This document shows, piece after piece, positions 11,986 to 22,639 of a stretch of DNA of 64,000 nucleotides. The stretch is from Callorhinus ursinus (lineage: Eukaryota > Chordata > Mammalia > Carnivora > Otariidae). The notes below the pieces were generated by a model, which saw only the letters and a program-made list of their open reading frames with translations, was not told the DNA's origin and ran no database searches. Each line of letters begins with the position of its first letter. Position 1 is the first letter of the stretch. Where the stretch lies: assembly GCF_003265705.1 (NCBI RefSeq), contig NW_020313044.1:6313400-6377399 (forward strand), in the 5' to 3' direction. The translations under genes and the position numbers were made by a program.

Positions 11986-12329
11986 CCCACCTGTGGGCTG
12001 ACAGACATGAGCTGGCATCATGGACCCTGTAGCTCCCTGTCTCCCTATAGTTCTTGAAAGTATGCCAAGCTCTGTCAACTTGAGGCTCCATGTTGTTAAC
12101 TCCCTTTGAGTTTAGTTATTTTGGGATGGACAAAGGAAGGAATATTTAGTACAACCGTTATTTCCCTATAATTCTTGCATGAGGATTCCAAGATAGGATT
12201 TAATTTTCTCAATTACTTAAAAATCAAGTTCATAACCTGCCCCTCACCTTTCTTTGCCTACTTAATGGGAGCATTTTCTTTAGGAAAAAAAAAATATGTG
12301 TAAAAAGAAATATAGTCTCTGTGAGAGAG

Positions 12330-12432
12330 GAGTAATTGTTTTTGCCAACTACTATATTCTGAGAACCAAGAACATGTGCCTGATACAAGCTAGGTGGTCA
12401 GTAACTGTCGATTAAATGGATGAATGAGAGAT
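12330..12432 (+). mobile_element. L2 or MIR 3' end
   Basis: 'gtgcctgatacaagctaggt' followed by 'gtcgattaaatggatgaatg' matches the shared L2/MIR 3' end. Short, so the family is uncertain. Confidence 0.4.
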
Positions 12433-14560
12433 TTAGAGAGTCACCTGGGTGCCTGTCTCCCTGACAAGATCACTCCAAACTCCTCAAAGTCACCGCTAAA
12501 TGCTGACCCCTAACTTCCCCGAGGCAGATTATTCTGAAATCCGGGGAATGGCATTATTGAAAGGGCCCCTTACCTCTGTCTGAGAAAACAAATTCATGTG
12601 GTCTGTGCTTCTGGGTTAAGTATCCATGACTCTTTGGAAATAATTAGAAGGTTTGACAGAGAGGAAAGGAGGCCATGTCATTTACACTTGTAACCCTGTT
12701 AAAGCCATGAGCCATGTGGTTCAGTCCATTTGAAACTTGAAATTCAAAGTGCTATCATCGCGATAGGAATTCTTAAGCGTTGTGGCATCTCTCAAGCAAC
12801 TTAAATGGGAATATTATTAAAATCGTCCATTCTCTTCTGTGGACTCAGACATCTCTGGGACGTCTCATCCTCCAATCTAGAATCATCTCCCTCATTACCT
12901 ACTCCATTTAACCTCTGCTATCCCTCTGATGACCACCTATTCCTCATCTCTGTGCTTTCCACACAAAGGACTCTCAGTAGATTATTACCCTACCACCTAG
13001 GGTTCTCTAGAGAGGGAGAGTTCCTCTGTGCTTTGTGGGTTTTTTCCTTCATCTAGTCTCCCAATTCAGCACGACAATTGGAAGAACCCTCTGTGGAAGA
13101 TGGGAAAGAGAAAGAGTGGGCAAAACACAAACTCTTTTGCAAGTAGAGAGGAGGAGAAAGTCTACAAATACTCAGATTGTTACCTTTGTCCCATTAGTCA
13201 TAAAATGACTGTTCTGCATAACTAAAGTATTTTTCCCAATTCTTCAGAAGTTTTAAGGATCCACTGAAACCCTGTTTCTCAAATAGCATATTTCAGTCAA
13301 CAAAAAGAACGCTTGGTTTTCAGAGAGAAATGGCATTTATAAATCTATAGGCCAGACTTAGGGCAAGGTTCTGTCCTACCCTTAGCTTTCTACCTTATTT
13401 TGTAGTTTATTTGCTAACTCAAACCAACAATTAGTTATTTGGTGCAAAATAGATTTAGGGTCAGAATCCTTGCCTACAGATAGATTTAGGATCTGTTTTC
13501 CTTCCTTTTTTCAGCACAGCCTACTTGGTTGATACTATATTAAAAGGAGAATGCTCATTTGCTGTAGCTGTCCTCCTTGCGCACATCAAGACTTCTCACT
13601 GTCACATTTCTGCCCAGATATTAATAAACATGAGTGGGAAGGAGAATAAATGCATGAAGTTCTGCCGCTCAGCCTTTTTAAGACTGTGGAGCTTCCCTCT
13701 CCTGCTTTGGTTGAAGATGGGGTGAAGATTAGGCACACTGGGAAAAATCCCTGAGGGGAGAATCTGGCAATAAAAACAAGGTTTTGGATACCAATATGGA
13801 AACCTATTCGGAGCCAATTTCCATGCTGCAGCACTGCTGTGTCATGAAAGGGTGTATCAGGGTAACAGGAGGCAGATGGCCTTCAAGAAAATGAAAAACT
13901 CAAGGGTACTATGCATTTGGGTCCTATTTTCCAAACTTTGAAGAAATTCTGCCCCTCAGAGTATATCTGCTTAATCTCTCCCAAGCAAAAAGGCAAGTGA
14001 CCTTCAAAGGGCACCATATATTTCTTTTAATAAAACATTGGCCCTTGTTCCTTTGTGGATTTGAGCATTTATCAACCTCGGGGTCAGAGCAGTAGAAGTT
14101 TGCTCCTGGTAAGAGCGAGTTCTGGGAATGGTGTTTCATTTATTGAAGGAAGGGGAAGCTGTAGATCTAGGAAATGATAGAGTTGGAAATAGCTCCTGGC
14201 AGAGATGACATAAGGGACACTGGAGTTCCTATAGCCTGAAGGCTAAGAGCACAAGCTCTCATCCAGGAGGCCCAGAACCCAGCCTGTGCCCACAGATGAG
14301 CCTGTGGGCACTCAAAATATTTACAGAGACACGACTGAAACAAATAGATGCTGGTATTTTAAAATTAAGAGAATTCACATAAAAAATATTCAGATTACTG
14401 ACTTTTAAAAATCAGAAGACTACATTTCAGCACAGCCTCACAATGCTGGATCTGAGGAACCAACACTGCACACATGCCTTGATCTGGCATTTGCCATGGC
14501 CCCTTCCTGGCTGATTTTACTCATTTGTGTTCTGTCTTTGCCTACAAAAACACAAACCCC
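12433..14560. other. Stretch with no recognised feature
   Basis: Two kilobases of mixed sequence. A CT-rich piece at 12820-12990 has an L2-like texture but no firm match. Short frames at 12805-13225, 13525-13834 and 13924-14139 show no recognised product. Confidence 0.45.
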
Positions 14561-14564
14561 TTTG

Positions 14565-14765
14565 TCCCGGGTTCCAGTTCTGGCTTGGCCACTTATACTT
14601 TTAGTCCTTGTCACGTCACTTAAGGCTTTTTGAATCTATATCTACTTATCTTTATAATGGAGATAACACCTTGCCACAGTGTTGGGTGAGTTAAATAAGA
14701 TATTCCATATAAAGTGCTTAGCCCAATGCCTGCCACGTAAGTACTTAATGTATGTTAACCATTAT
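14565..14765 (+). mobile_element. MIR SINE
   Basis: Forward MIR: 'tggcttggccacttatact', 'ttataatggagataacacc', 'aaagtgcttagcccaatgcc', 'aaccattattat'. Confidence 0.8.
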
Positions 14766-15119
14766 TATGCTTAATGTCATTCTTATCATTGAAAAACCTT
14801 GTCCAAATCCTTTTTATCACTTTTCTTTTCAATATAAATGAGGAAATACAAAAATAATGGCCCCAGATCAAAGCTTCCTATTGCCTGGATCTTTTGGGTC
14901 ACTAGATGTACTTCAGACTAATTAGATTATGTAATTTGCCCAAAGCCATGTATAAACTGGGCAACTGTCTTTTTCAATCAACCATGGTAAGGAGACACAG
15001 ATGAAACCTAAGGGTTCCATGGAGAAATGCCATGGTGTGGGGCAGGCCAGGTGTGGTACAGAGGTCCACAGCCACATCGGGCTAATTAGAGAAGGGCACT
15101 CAGTAATCACCACCTAGAG

Positions 15120-15355
15120 ACAGTGCAGTATAGTAGAAGGACATCATGGCTGTGAGACCCCTGAGTTCAAATCACATCTCCATCACCTCTAGGTCACTCT
15201 GGTTAAATAACTCCTTTGAGTTTTGAGTTTCACTTCATAATTTGTAAAATAGAGATGTTGACAACCTATCTTCCAGGGTTGTTGTGAATGCTAATTAAAA
15301 TAACAAGCATTTAAATGCATAGCACACAGTAAGTACTAATACATGGTAATTATGA
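15120..15355 (+). mobile_element. MIR SINE
   Basis: Forward MIR nearly end to end: 'cagtgcagtatagtagaagg', 'gagttcaaatcacatctcc', 'tccagggttgttgtgaatgc', 'catagcacacagtaagtac'. Confidence 0.85.
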
Positions 15356-15667
15356 ATAAGAACCAAAGTAAATTATAATAGGCCATCTACTGAAAATACT
15401 TAAAATCTTAATAATCCCCAAGAGTTTAAGAAAATCAGTCAGTGAACTGCTGTAAAACCTGATACGTTCAACTTCAAATTAGTGTCATGCACTTTTTGAG
15501 CCCATTATAATTGTAATTATTTAGTGATCACCATTTCCATTAGCTTCATTACTTCCAAAGCCATTTCTGATAATGCTCCAGGGGTTTTTGTTTCCTTGAT
15601 TTGTATTTTAAATTTGCAATGCGTGGTCTCTTCCTAATGTGAGTGATGTTATGACTCCTTTTAATTT

Positions 15668-15874
15668 TTTAAAATTTTTATTAACTTATTTATTTTTGAG
15701 CCTGTGAGTGCACAAGTTGGGGAGGGGCAGAGGGAGAGGGACCAAGAGAATCCCAAGCAGACTCCCCACTGAGTGTGGAACCGATGTGGGGCTCAATCTC
15801 ATTTCCCTAAGATCATGACCTGAGCCAAAATCACAAGTCTGATGCTTAACCAACTGAGCCACCCAGGTGCCCCA
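15668..15874 (-). mobile_element. SINEC, older copy
   Basis: Reverse-strand SINEC with 'agatcatgacctgagcc' and 'caactgagccacccaggtgc'. A perfect 12-bp target-site duplication, 'tccttttaattt', lies at 15656-15667 and 15875-15886. Body substitutions (for example 'caatctcatttccctaa') mark it as an older insertion. Confidence 0.95.
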
Positions 15875-16214
15875 TCCTTTTAATTTTAATTCGAATATAA
15901 AAATTCTGTTTTAGCCTTCTTCTCTACTTCAGTCTAGTTTTAGCTGATTCGAACTGGGAGTTACAAATTTATTTGTACAGTATATTCAAAATAGTCTGTT
16001 TTGAAATTACTTGGAATGAATGTTTCTTGGTTCCTCAAATGGCCAGTTCATTTCTCAGTCCAGTCTCTTCTTTCTGGAGCAGCCCATTCCTAACGCCTAC
16101 AGATGCAGCCTCTCTCTCTCTCCTGGACCCTTTGTAATAACCAAGGCTTAGGACAGCATTTTACCCACCTGGAAAGATATCTGTGGTACTGTCATTTTCC
16201 TTCATTCAGTATTC

Positions 16215-16495
16215 TACAAACATTTGTTGAGTGCCTATGATGTACCAATCACGGTCCTAATGGTACACTGTAATGAGCATTTATATGTCACTTGGTACTA
16301 TGCTTAAGTGATTTCATAATGTCATTGATTTCACCCAACAACCTTGTGACCTGCGAACTATTAGTGTTCCTATTTTATAGAAGGGAAAACTGAGACATAT
16401 AAAGGTTCAGTAATTAGTTCACAGAACTTAGCTAGTTAGAGGTTAAGCCAAAACTTAACTCCGTCTGAATGCCAAGCCCTATTTCTTAATGATTG
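16215..16495 (-). mobile_element. MIR SINE
   Basis: Reverse-strand MIR with 'gtgcctatgatgtaccaatc', 'agaagggaaaactgagacat' and 'agctagttagaggttaagcc'. Slightly long for one MIR; the first ~70 bases may be a second fragment or an L2 tail. Confidence 0.7.
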
Positions 16496-16498
16496 CAC

Positions 16499-16890
16499 CA
16501 GCGTTTCTCAAAGTGGGGTGCTGACTTTGCCATCAGCTGCATTAGAATCACTTAGGCTGTTGGCTAAAATTACAGATTGGAGGTATGCCCGAGACCTGCT
16601 GAGTCTACATTTGCAGTTTTGACAAATTCTCTGGGGAATTTCTTTTTTTTTTTTTTTAGATTTTTATTTATTTATTTGAGAGAGAGAGAATGAGAGATAG
16701 AGAGCACGAGAGGGAAGAGGGTCAGAGGGAGAAGCAGACTCCTTGCCGAGCAGGGAGCCCGATGTGGGACTCGCTCCCGGGACACCAGGATCATGACCTG
16801 AGCCGAAGGCAGTCGCTTAACCACCTGAGCCACCCAGGCGCCCCTCTCTGGGGAATTTCTGTGCTCTCTTAAGTTTGAGCGCCCCTGACA
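16499..16890 (+). mobile_element. MER5-like hAT DNA transposon, split by a SINEC
   Basis: Left part 16499-16643 has 'gcgtttctcaaagtggggt' and 'catcagctgcattagaatca'; the right part 16861-16890 ends in 'aagtttgagcgcccctg', the diverged inverted terminus. These are features of the MER5A group of short non-autonomous hAT elements. The SINEC at 16644-16844 sits inside it. Confidence 0.65.
16644..16844 (-). mobile_element. SINEC nested in a MER5-like element
   Basis: Near-consensus reverse-strand SINEC: T-run, GA-rich block, 'gaccaggatcatgacctgag' region and head 'cacccaggcgcccc'. A perfect 16-bp target-site duplication, 'tctctggggaatttct', is present at 16628-16643 and 16845-16860. Confidence 0.97.
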
Positions 16891-16899
16891 AGGGTTTTT

Positions 16900-18400
16900 G
16901 GATAACAAATCTAAGAACCTGAGGCCAAGGTGGGAAAGCAGTTCTTCAAAGTGAAGGTGAACTTTCCGAAAAGAAGCTAGTTAACAGCCCACACTGTTGA
17001 GAATCAGTCGTGAAAGATGCTCTAGGTTGCTCTAAAGCAGTATCGTATAATTGAAATGTACTTAAACTTACTTCTGTACAAAGCTCTAGTCACAAGGAAT
17101 ATGATTTCAAAAACACAGCTGCAGGAAGGGGAATACTATGTCATGTTCAAGAGTTCTGAAAAAAACATGGTTCCAACTCTAGAATACCCAAGTGAAGAGA
17201 CTTTGGGGGCAGCGGTGTGGTAGGAAGGGGGGTGTCTGAGACACTTGATTATGTAGCTTGGCTTTGGGGGACTTGATAAAGATTAAAAGGGAACCCCGAA
17301 GAACACCTCTTGTGCCATGACTGTGCCAACTCATCACCAGACAGTGACTTCCCAGCGTCATATGGTAGCCGTGAAAAGGATGACATTTATAAATTTGAAT
17401 AATAAAGGTGACAGGGTCCAAATTGCAAGTGTGAGTCTCCATACAACCAATTACATCTGTGGTGAAAACATCCTCCCCCAGGTGATCTATGTCATGAAAG
17501 AATTCCCTTAGTCCACAGGGGGCTGGGTTGGCTGTTTCTCTGCTCCTCAGAAACCAGCTCTGAGCCTCCGGACTGTGAGGATGGTGAGTCACCAGCGTCA
17601 GCTTTGTGTACAAAGGCTCAGCTTTCCCTTCCTGTGACCATGCCCCAGTGTGACTAAGAGCAGTGTTTAAATGCAAACGCTGAATTAAGACAAAGGTAAA
17701 ACCGCCTCAACGCTGGGGGAAAAAAAAAAGTTCTTGAAAAAAAGAGAAAAGCAAAACTCAACAAGGAAAAAAGTAAACTTTGTACACAGAATAATCAGTA
17801 CTCTGCCATTTCATAAGCTGGCTGATTTTTTTTGAACAAAATATAAGTTAGTCAAAGCTTAGCAAGGGGGAAAACATATAACAAGCTCTTCTCCTGCGTT
17901 TGTGAGCTCGTGTACTTTTTATCAGGTTCCTAAAATATCGAAGAGAATATATTTTAACTGCTTATTAAAGCCAAAGTCCCTCCGACTGTTCTCATATCTG
18001 CAACGTTTTATGAGATTCTTTATTTTGAAGCCCTGTAAAGTATGACTATTTGACTTAAAACAGAACTGAGCTTTTTATTGCTCCTCTGCAGAACAAGAAC
18101 TCCCACAGACACTGACCTACAGACGTTAGGCTTCATTCTCCACTTTTCTGCAAGTTGCCAGTTGGTCAAGCTTACCATGGCATCCCTTTACACCACCTTC
18201 TCCCCCATTCTCCCTTACTGCTCTCTCTTTCTTCCCCTTTGCTTTGCTCTTGGTAACTTCCAGAATACTTTCTTTTTTCAGGGGCAATAATATTGTTGCC
18301 TGGAGGAGATATCTGTTGAGTGTTCTTGTCTTTCGTCTCTACTCTGTGATCTGGCATTAGAACCTCTCTTTTCCATTTGGTAATCCATCCATGTGATTTT
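16900..18400. other. Stretch with no recognised gene or repeat
   Basis: Includes the longest open frame in the window (17179-17676, minus strand, 165 codons). It has no recognised domain, signal peptide or codon bias that I can point to and is taken as chance. The part 17880-18070 is repeat-free AT-rich DNA. Confidence 0.4.
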
Positions 18401-18409
18401 GGCAAAGCT

Positions 18410-18848
18410 ATTAATCAAATGGAAGTGGACACATGACCCAAACCAGTCAATCAGGACACCCACGTCTTGGACACAACAGCAGGTCTCGGAGTGGGCACCA
18501 ATGAACGTAGGACCAACAGGGCCCTAGGGAGAGACTTTCACTATTTGGAATCACTAGCTACAAAGATTCATGTGTTTGTTGGGGAAACGGCTCAGCTCTT
18601 TCACTGGAAACTCTAGCTGTGAAAATGACAAAGTCAAAGTTGCTGTGACCATATTTACTGGCATGTGGACAGAGCCAAAGCTGAGAGGGGGAAAACACCC
18701 ATCATTTTAATTCTTGGATTCCATCATGCCTGGAGCCAGCCACTCATCTTAGACTTCCATGTTCTTGGGACCAAGAAATTGTCTCTTTAGCTCAAGGTTA
18801 ATTTGAGTTGAGTTTTTGTTTCTTGCAACTAAAAGAACCCAGATTCTT
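18410..18848 (+). mobile_element. Ancient retroelement 3' end, same family as 5320-5697
   Basis: Ends 'ttgagttgagtttttgtttc' then 'ttgcaactaaaagaaccc', the diverged form of the terminal motif seen at ~5.65 kb. Upstream 'ggacacatgacccaaaccag' and 'atttggaatcactagctac' fit. Class uncertain (MaLR LTR or old L1 3' UTR). Confidence 0.45.
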
Positions 18849-18984
18849 TTACTGCTTTCAAGAATTTTGTCATCTGATGAAGAAATATGTAATTGTAGTA
18901 AAAGGCACACTGTGATATGTGTATGGGAAGTACCTGCAGACATCACATGGGGGACATAAAACAAAGATGATTAATTCTAAATAA

Positions 18985-19370
18985 AGACGCTGGGAAAACT
19001 GCAATGAAGGAGGAGGTAGCACTGGAGTTGAGCATTGTAGAGTGAGTGGAATTTCCAGTGGTGGATGGGAGGTGAGCATGGAAGGAACTGGCATCGAGAA
19101 AGGGCAACATGCTCAGAAAGGACAACTGTGAGGAAACCTGTTCCAGGCTTGGTGAGCAGTTCCATGTTCAGTGTGGCAGGACCTAAACGGTGTGGATGTG
19201 TACCTGGAAAAAGTAGTCAGTTGACTAGAGTCAGATTTTAGCGACCATTGGAAACCATTCTAGGAAGTAGAGCCATTATTCTACAGGCAGTGGGGCGCTG
19301 CTAGTGTTTCTTTAAAACAGGATTAACATGATCAGATCTGCATTTTAAGAAGAAAAACCTGGCTCCTTCT
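18985..19370 (-). mobile_element. L2 LINE fragment
   Basis: Reverse-strand L2 landmarks: 'aaggacaactgtgagg', 'ttagcgaccattggaaacc', then 'aacatgatcagatctgcatt' followed by 'ttaagaagaaaaacctggct', the diverged 'catgatctgatttgcatttt ... gatcactctggct' signature. Confidence 0.55.
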
Positions 19371-19544
19371 CTGTGCCCAGTCATTATTATTTGCTGGAGG
19401 ATGGCCTCCCTGACCTCCCTGCTTAAATTCATTGCCTCTATTCTCTATTCCTGACACCTCATCCCACTCAAACAGAAAGTGTAAAATCTGAGCAATGAGT
19501 TTCTGAAACAATTCCAAGATCTAATCAGAGGATAAAGTTAAAGG

Positions 19545-20160
19545 CAGCATAGTCTGGCCATCAAGCTTAAGGGCACTGGCACTAACCAAATGATGTAGGC
19601 ACGGTACTTGATACAGCGGACCCTGGGGACGCCTCACCCAGATCCCCATTACAGGCAGGTGCAGAACGTACCCCAGGTGATTTGATGATGATGATGTCGA
19701 TACAGATGATAAGTGTTGGCTGCTAACAGCTCACTGCTGCCCTTCTTCCAGAAACTTGCCTGAACCCCCAATTACCCACGACCGACTACTGAAGGGCATA
19801 AAATGCTCAGCCCCCCCTTGCCTCAAATTGGTTCAACCTGCGGTTTTATTCATGCTCCAGCATTCTCACAAGATCCCCTGCTTCTCTCACTTGCTCAGTA
19901 AATCACTTGCACAAGAAAATCCACTTCAGGATCTGCTTGTAGGGCACCTGACCTAAGACACTTGACCTTATTTGTAAAATGGGGCTGTTGCAAGGATTAA
20001 ATGTTAATATAAGTAACATAATTAATTAAGTAAATAACTTAATGTACTTTAATATAAGCAAAGCCCATATCAACTACATAATTAAATGTATGTTAATATT
20101 AGCAAAACAGAACAGTACCTAGCACACAGAAAGTGCTGAATAAGTACCTGTTTTTATTAA
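19545..20160 (+). mobile_element. MIR SINE split by an LTR-like insert
   Basis: Left part 19545-19611 reads 'cagcatagtctggccatcaa' to 'ggcacggtacttga'. The right part resumes at ~19961 with 'ttatttgtaaaatggggct' and runs to 'cctagcacacagaaagtgct' and 'gtttttattaatg'. The two parts join in register with the MIR consensus when the intervening 349 bases are removed. An AT-rich stretch at ~20010-20090 makes the right half longer than usual. Confidence 0.65.
19612..19960 (+). mobile_element. Solo LTR-like insert inside a MIR
   Basis: A 349-base insert bounded by the 5-bp repeat 'cttga' (19607-19611 and 19961-19965), starting 'tacagcgg' (possible decayed TG) and ending 'cctaagaca'. An AATAAA-like 'cagtaaatcac' lies ~55 bases before the end. 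Five-base duplications and a CA end fit an ERVL/MaLR-type LTR. Family not identified. Confidence 0.45.
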
Positions 20161-20384
20161 TGTTATAATATTAGTTCTTCAAATATCTTATGAATCTCTG
20201 CCCCATTCTGATCCCCTTACCATTGCTCTAAATTAAATTTTCCCCACTCGTTTTGTTTACAATAATGGTCCCCTTATCTGATTTCTCCTCCCTCTCTCTC
20301 TCCCTCTTTTCCTCCCTTCTACAAATATCAGAAGTGAGTATATATACCAGGCACTGTTCTAGGGATGAAGTAGGGCAAATTATC

Positions 20385-20510
20385 TAATGGAGCCTCAGTG
20401 TACTCATTTGTAAGACAGGGATACTACAAATCTACTACATGGGACCATGTTGTAATTAAATGAGAAAGTGCTCATAAAGCAGTTCATGTCTACTAAGCAC
20501 GCTATAACCT
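20385..20510 (+). mobile_element. MIR SINE fragment
   Basis: Forward MIR middle: 'gcctcagtgtactcatttgt', 'aagacagggatacta', 'taattaaatgagaaagtgct'. Confidence 0.65.
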
Positions 20511-20519
20511 TTCCTCCCC

Positions 20520-21130
20520 GCCCCCCTTATTTCATAATCATAATCATTTCTTGGCCTGAAATATATAGCAGAGACACCCAGAGGGGTGGGTGTTAGTCAC
20601 TGGTCATGGGCTCCCTGGGCTCCTTTTAACGGATGTGTTATTCCTCTATTTAAAGGGCCAGTAACAGAGCTTCCCTGACAAATACAACCTTACTTTTCCC
20701 AACAAAAGCTTTGTGATCCCTGCATCTATCCGTGAAAAGTGCATGCTGCAGTGGAATTCTTTGCAAGCCCTGAATTGATATTAAGTGTTATGCCATGACT
20801 TGCCATCAAGGAGTCACCTTGGGCAGCTTAGTGGTCTCCTTGATGTCAAAAAGTCCATACTCCACCCTCTGCCGGCAGCCACTCACATTAACGACAATGT
20901 GGCCTGTGCTGAAAGCCTGCACGCTGAATGCAAGCTGAGATAGCAGAGGGGAACTTGAGAATAAAGCAGAGTTTGAACCCGATTATGTAAACAGTTCTTT
21001 CACTTTCCTTGATCTTTGTGGAAAAAAGATTTTTTTCATCCTGCCTTTTTCAGTTCAAGTTCAGGGTCTCACTGTTTCCTGGGCTCCTTTTGAGGTCGGC
21101 CACAGTTTAAATGAGCAAAACGGAAAAGAA
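20520..21130. other. Repeat-poor block with a strong hairpin
   Basis: No interspersed repeat recognised. It contains a 59-nt inverted repeat at 20797-20855: a 14-bp arm 'catcaaggagtcac' (20804-20817) faces 'gtggtctccttgatg' (20831-20845) with one bulged base and one G-U pair across a 13-base loop. A further 5-bp GACTT/AAGTC extension lies outside an asymmetric internal loop. Possible conserved regulatory DNA or a small RNA precursor; neither is shown by the sequence alone. Confidence 0.35.
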
Positions 21131-21680
21131 GTGGAGTTTGTTCTGGATTCTGGCAGAAAGCAGCAGAATACATTTAGCATACCACTTGGTGAATTTGCTG
21201 TGGCTGGGGTTGGGGATCAGATCCTACCCACAGTGAGAGTAGGTGTGTGTGTGTGTGAACTCACACTAAATCACTTCTACACTTCCATTTTATTTTTGCA
21301 TTTTTTTTTCTCCTCCAAGTTTTGTTCATATGTTATTCTTCACTTTGGAAAATAACTGTACAGCACTTTTGCCCACTTGAGAACTTACTTTTTTTTTAAA
21401 TGTCAAATACAAGATGGTAAATGAAGTCTAAAATGCGCTGTTTTCTTTCTTTTTTAGTCATGATTTTTCACAATGATTTGTTAAGACGGCACATTTTTCT
21501 TTTGATTTATACAATGCCACGTAAATGCAGTCTATCATCACAGTTATTATGGTGTTTCAATAGGTGGGCAAAAAATGTGTTTTAACCCGAATTCCTTTCT
21601 TAATATTTGAACTTCTGGTTTTATGATTCTTTCAGGTAATTAGTTGACTTTGTTGAGAAAGGAATGCCTCCAACTGAATT
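21131..21680. other. Stretch with no recognised feature
   Basis: AT-rich DNA with a short (GT)n patch near 21243-21257. No gene or repeat recognised. Confidence 0.45.
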
Positions 21681-21694
21681 AAAAAATAAATTTT

Positions 21695-21879
21695 GGGGCA
21701 CCTGGGTGGCTCAATCGGTTAAGCGTCTGCCTTCGGCTTAGGTCGTGGTCCCAGGGTCCTGGGATCGAGCCCCACATCAGGCTCCCTGCTCCGTGCGAGG
21801 CCTGCTTCTCCCTCTCCCACTCCCCCCTGCTTGTGTTCCCTCTCTCGCTGTGTCTCTCTGTCAAATAAATAAGATCTTT
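21695..21879 (+). mobile_element. SINEC
   Basis: Near-consensus forward SINEC with 'ggggcacctgggtggctc', 'gggatcgagccccacatc' and 'gtcaaataaataagatcttt'. The target site was A-rich, so 'aaaaataaat'-type repeats at both ends cannot be separated from the tail. The trailing 'aaataaataagtaaataaat' is an expanded tail. Confidence 0.95.
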
Positions 21880-21904
21880 AAAAATAAATAAGTAAATAAA
21901 TAAA

Positions 21905-22635
21905 TATTAATACAAGATGGAATGGTTTGAAATGAATAAGGAATTGTCTTGAAATAGTAGTAAGTTTTGAAAATTATATTCAATATGCTTACAGGATTTG
22001 TTCTAAGAATCTACATTCAAGGAGATTTGAAAGAAAGATTATAATATTCATAATAATTGTACTTTTATATATTGTCCCTTTCTTCCTAAGACCTAAAAAG
22101 GCTTCATAAACACTGTAGCTGAATCAATAGAAGGAAGGGAGTGGATCTCCTTTAATGTCTGACTTGAAAGGAAATAGGTTAACAGGTAGTAATGGGGTAA
22201 CGAGAACATGAATAGTGTAGGACCAAGTGGGTGAATTGCTACTCAGTCCAAACAAGGGTACAGAGAAAACAACTGTGTCACTTATATTTATGAAGCATGT
22301 TTTGTGTACCTACTATGTGCATATCTCTGAGCTAGGATGTGAGAAAAATCTGAATCTTGCTTGGTGTGTGGTCTCAAGGGAGTTGAGGTTCTCACAGTGG
22401 GACAGAAGGGCTCTCACACCTATTAGAACATAGCTGAAGGGCATGATTGGGATCCGTGAGCAAAGTTTCGGTAAGAGGTCTGAATACGAAATTACCCAGC
22501 TTCTAGGCCCCATGCGTAACTGCCGTGTCATGATGCAAACCTACCCCAGTCATCAAGCCTATGTTCGAGTCTTACCTGCAAAGTCTGGATCTGGGAGAGC
22601 AGGTGGAGGCTCCTCTCGGGGTATACCACTCATCC
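21905..22635. other. Mostly unique stretch
   Basis: A short MIR-like piece, 'tgtacctactatgtgcat', lies near 22304. Otherwise no gene or repeat recognised. Confidence 0.4.
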
Positions 22636-22639
22636 TTCC

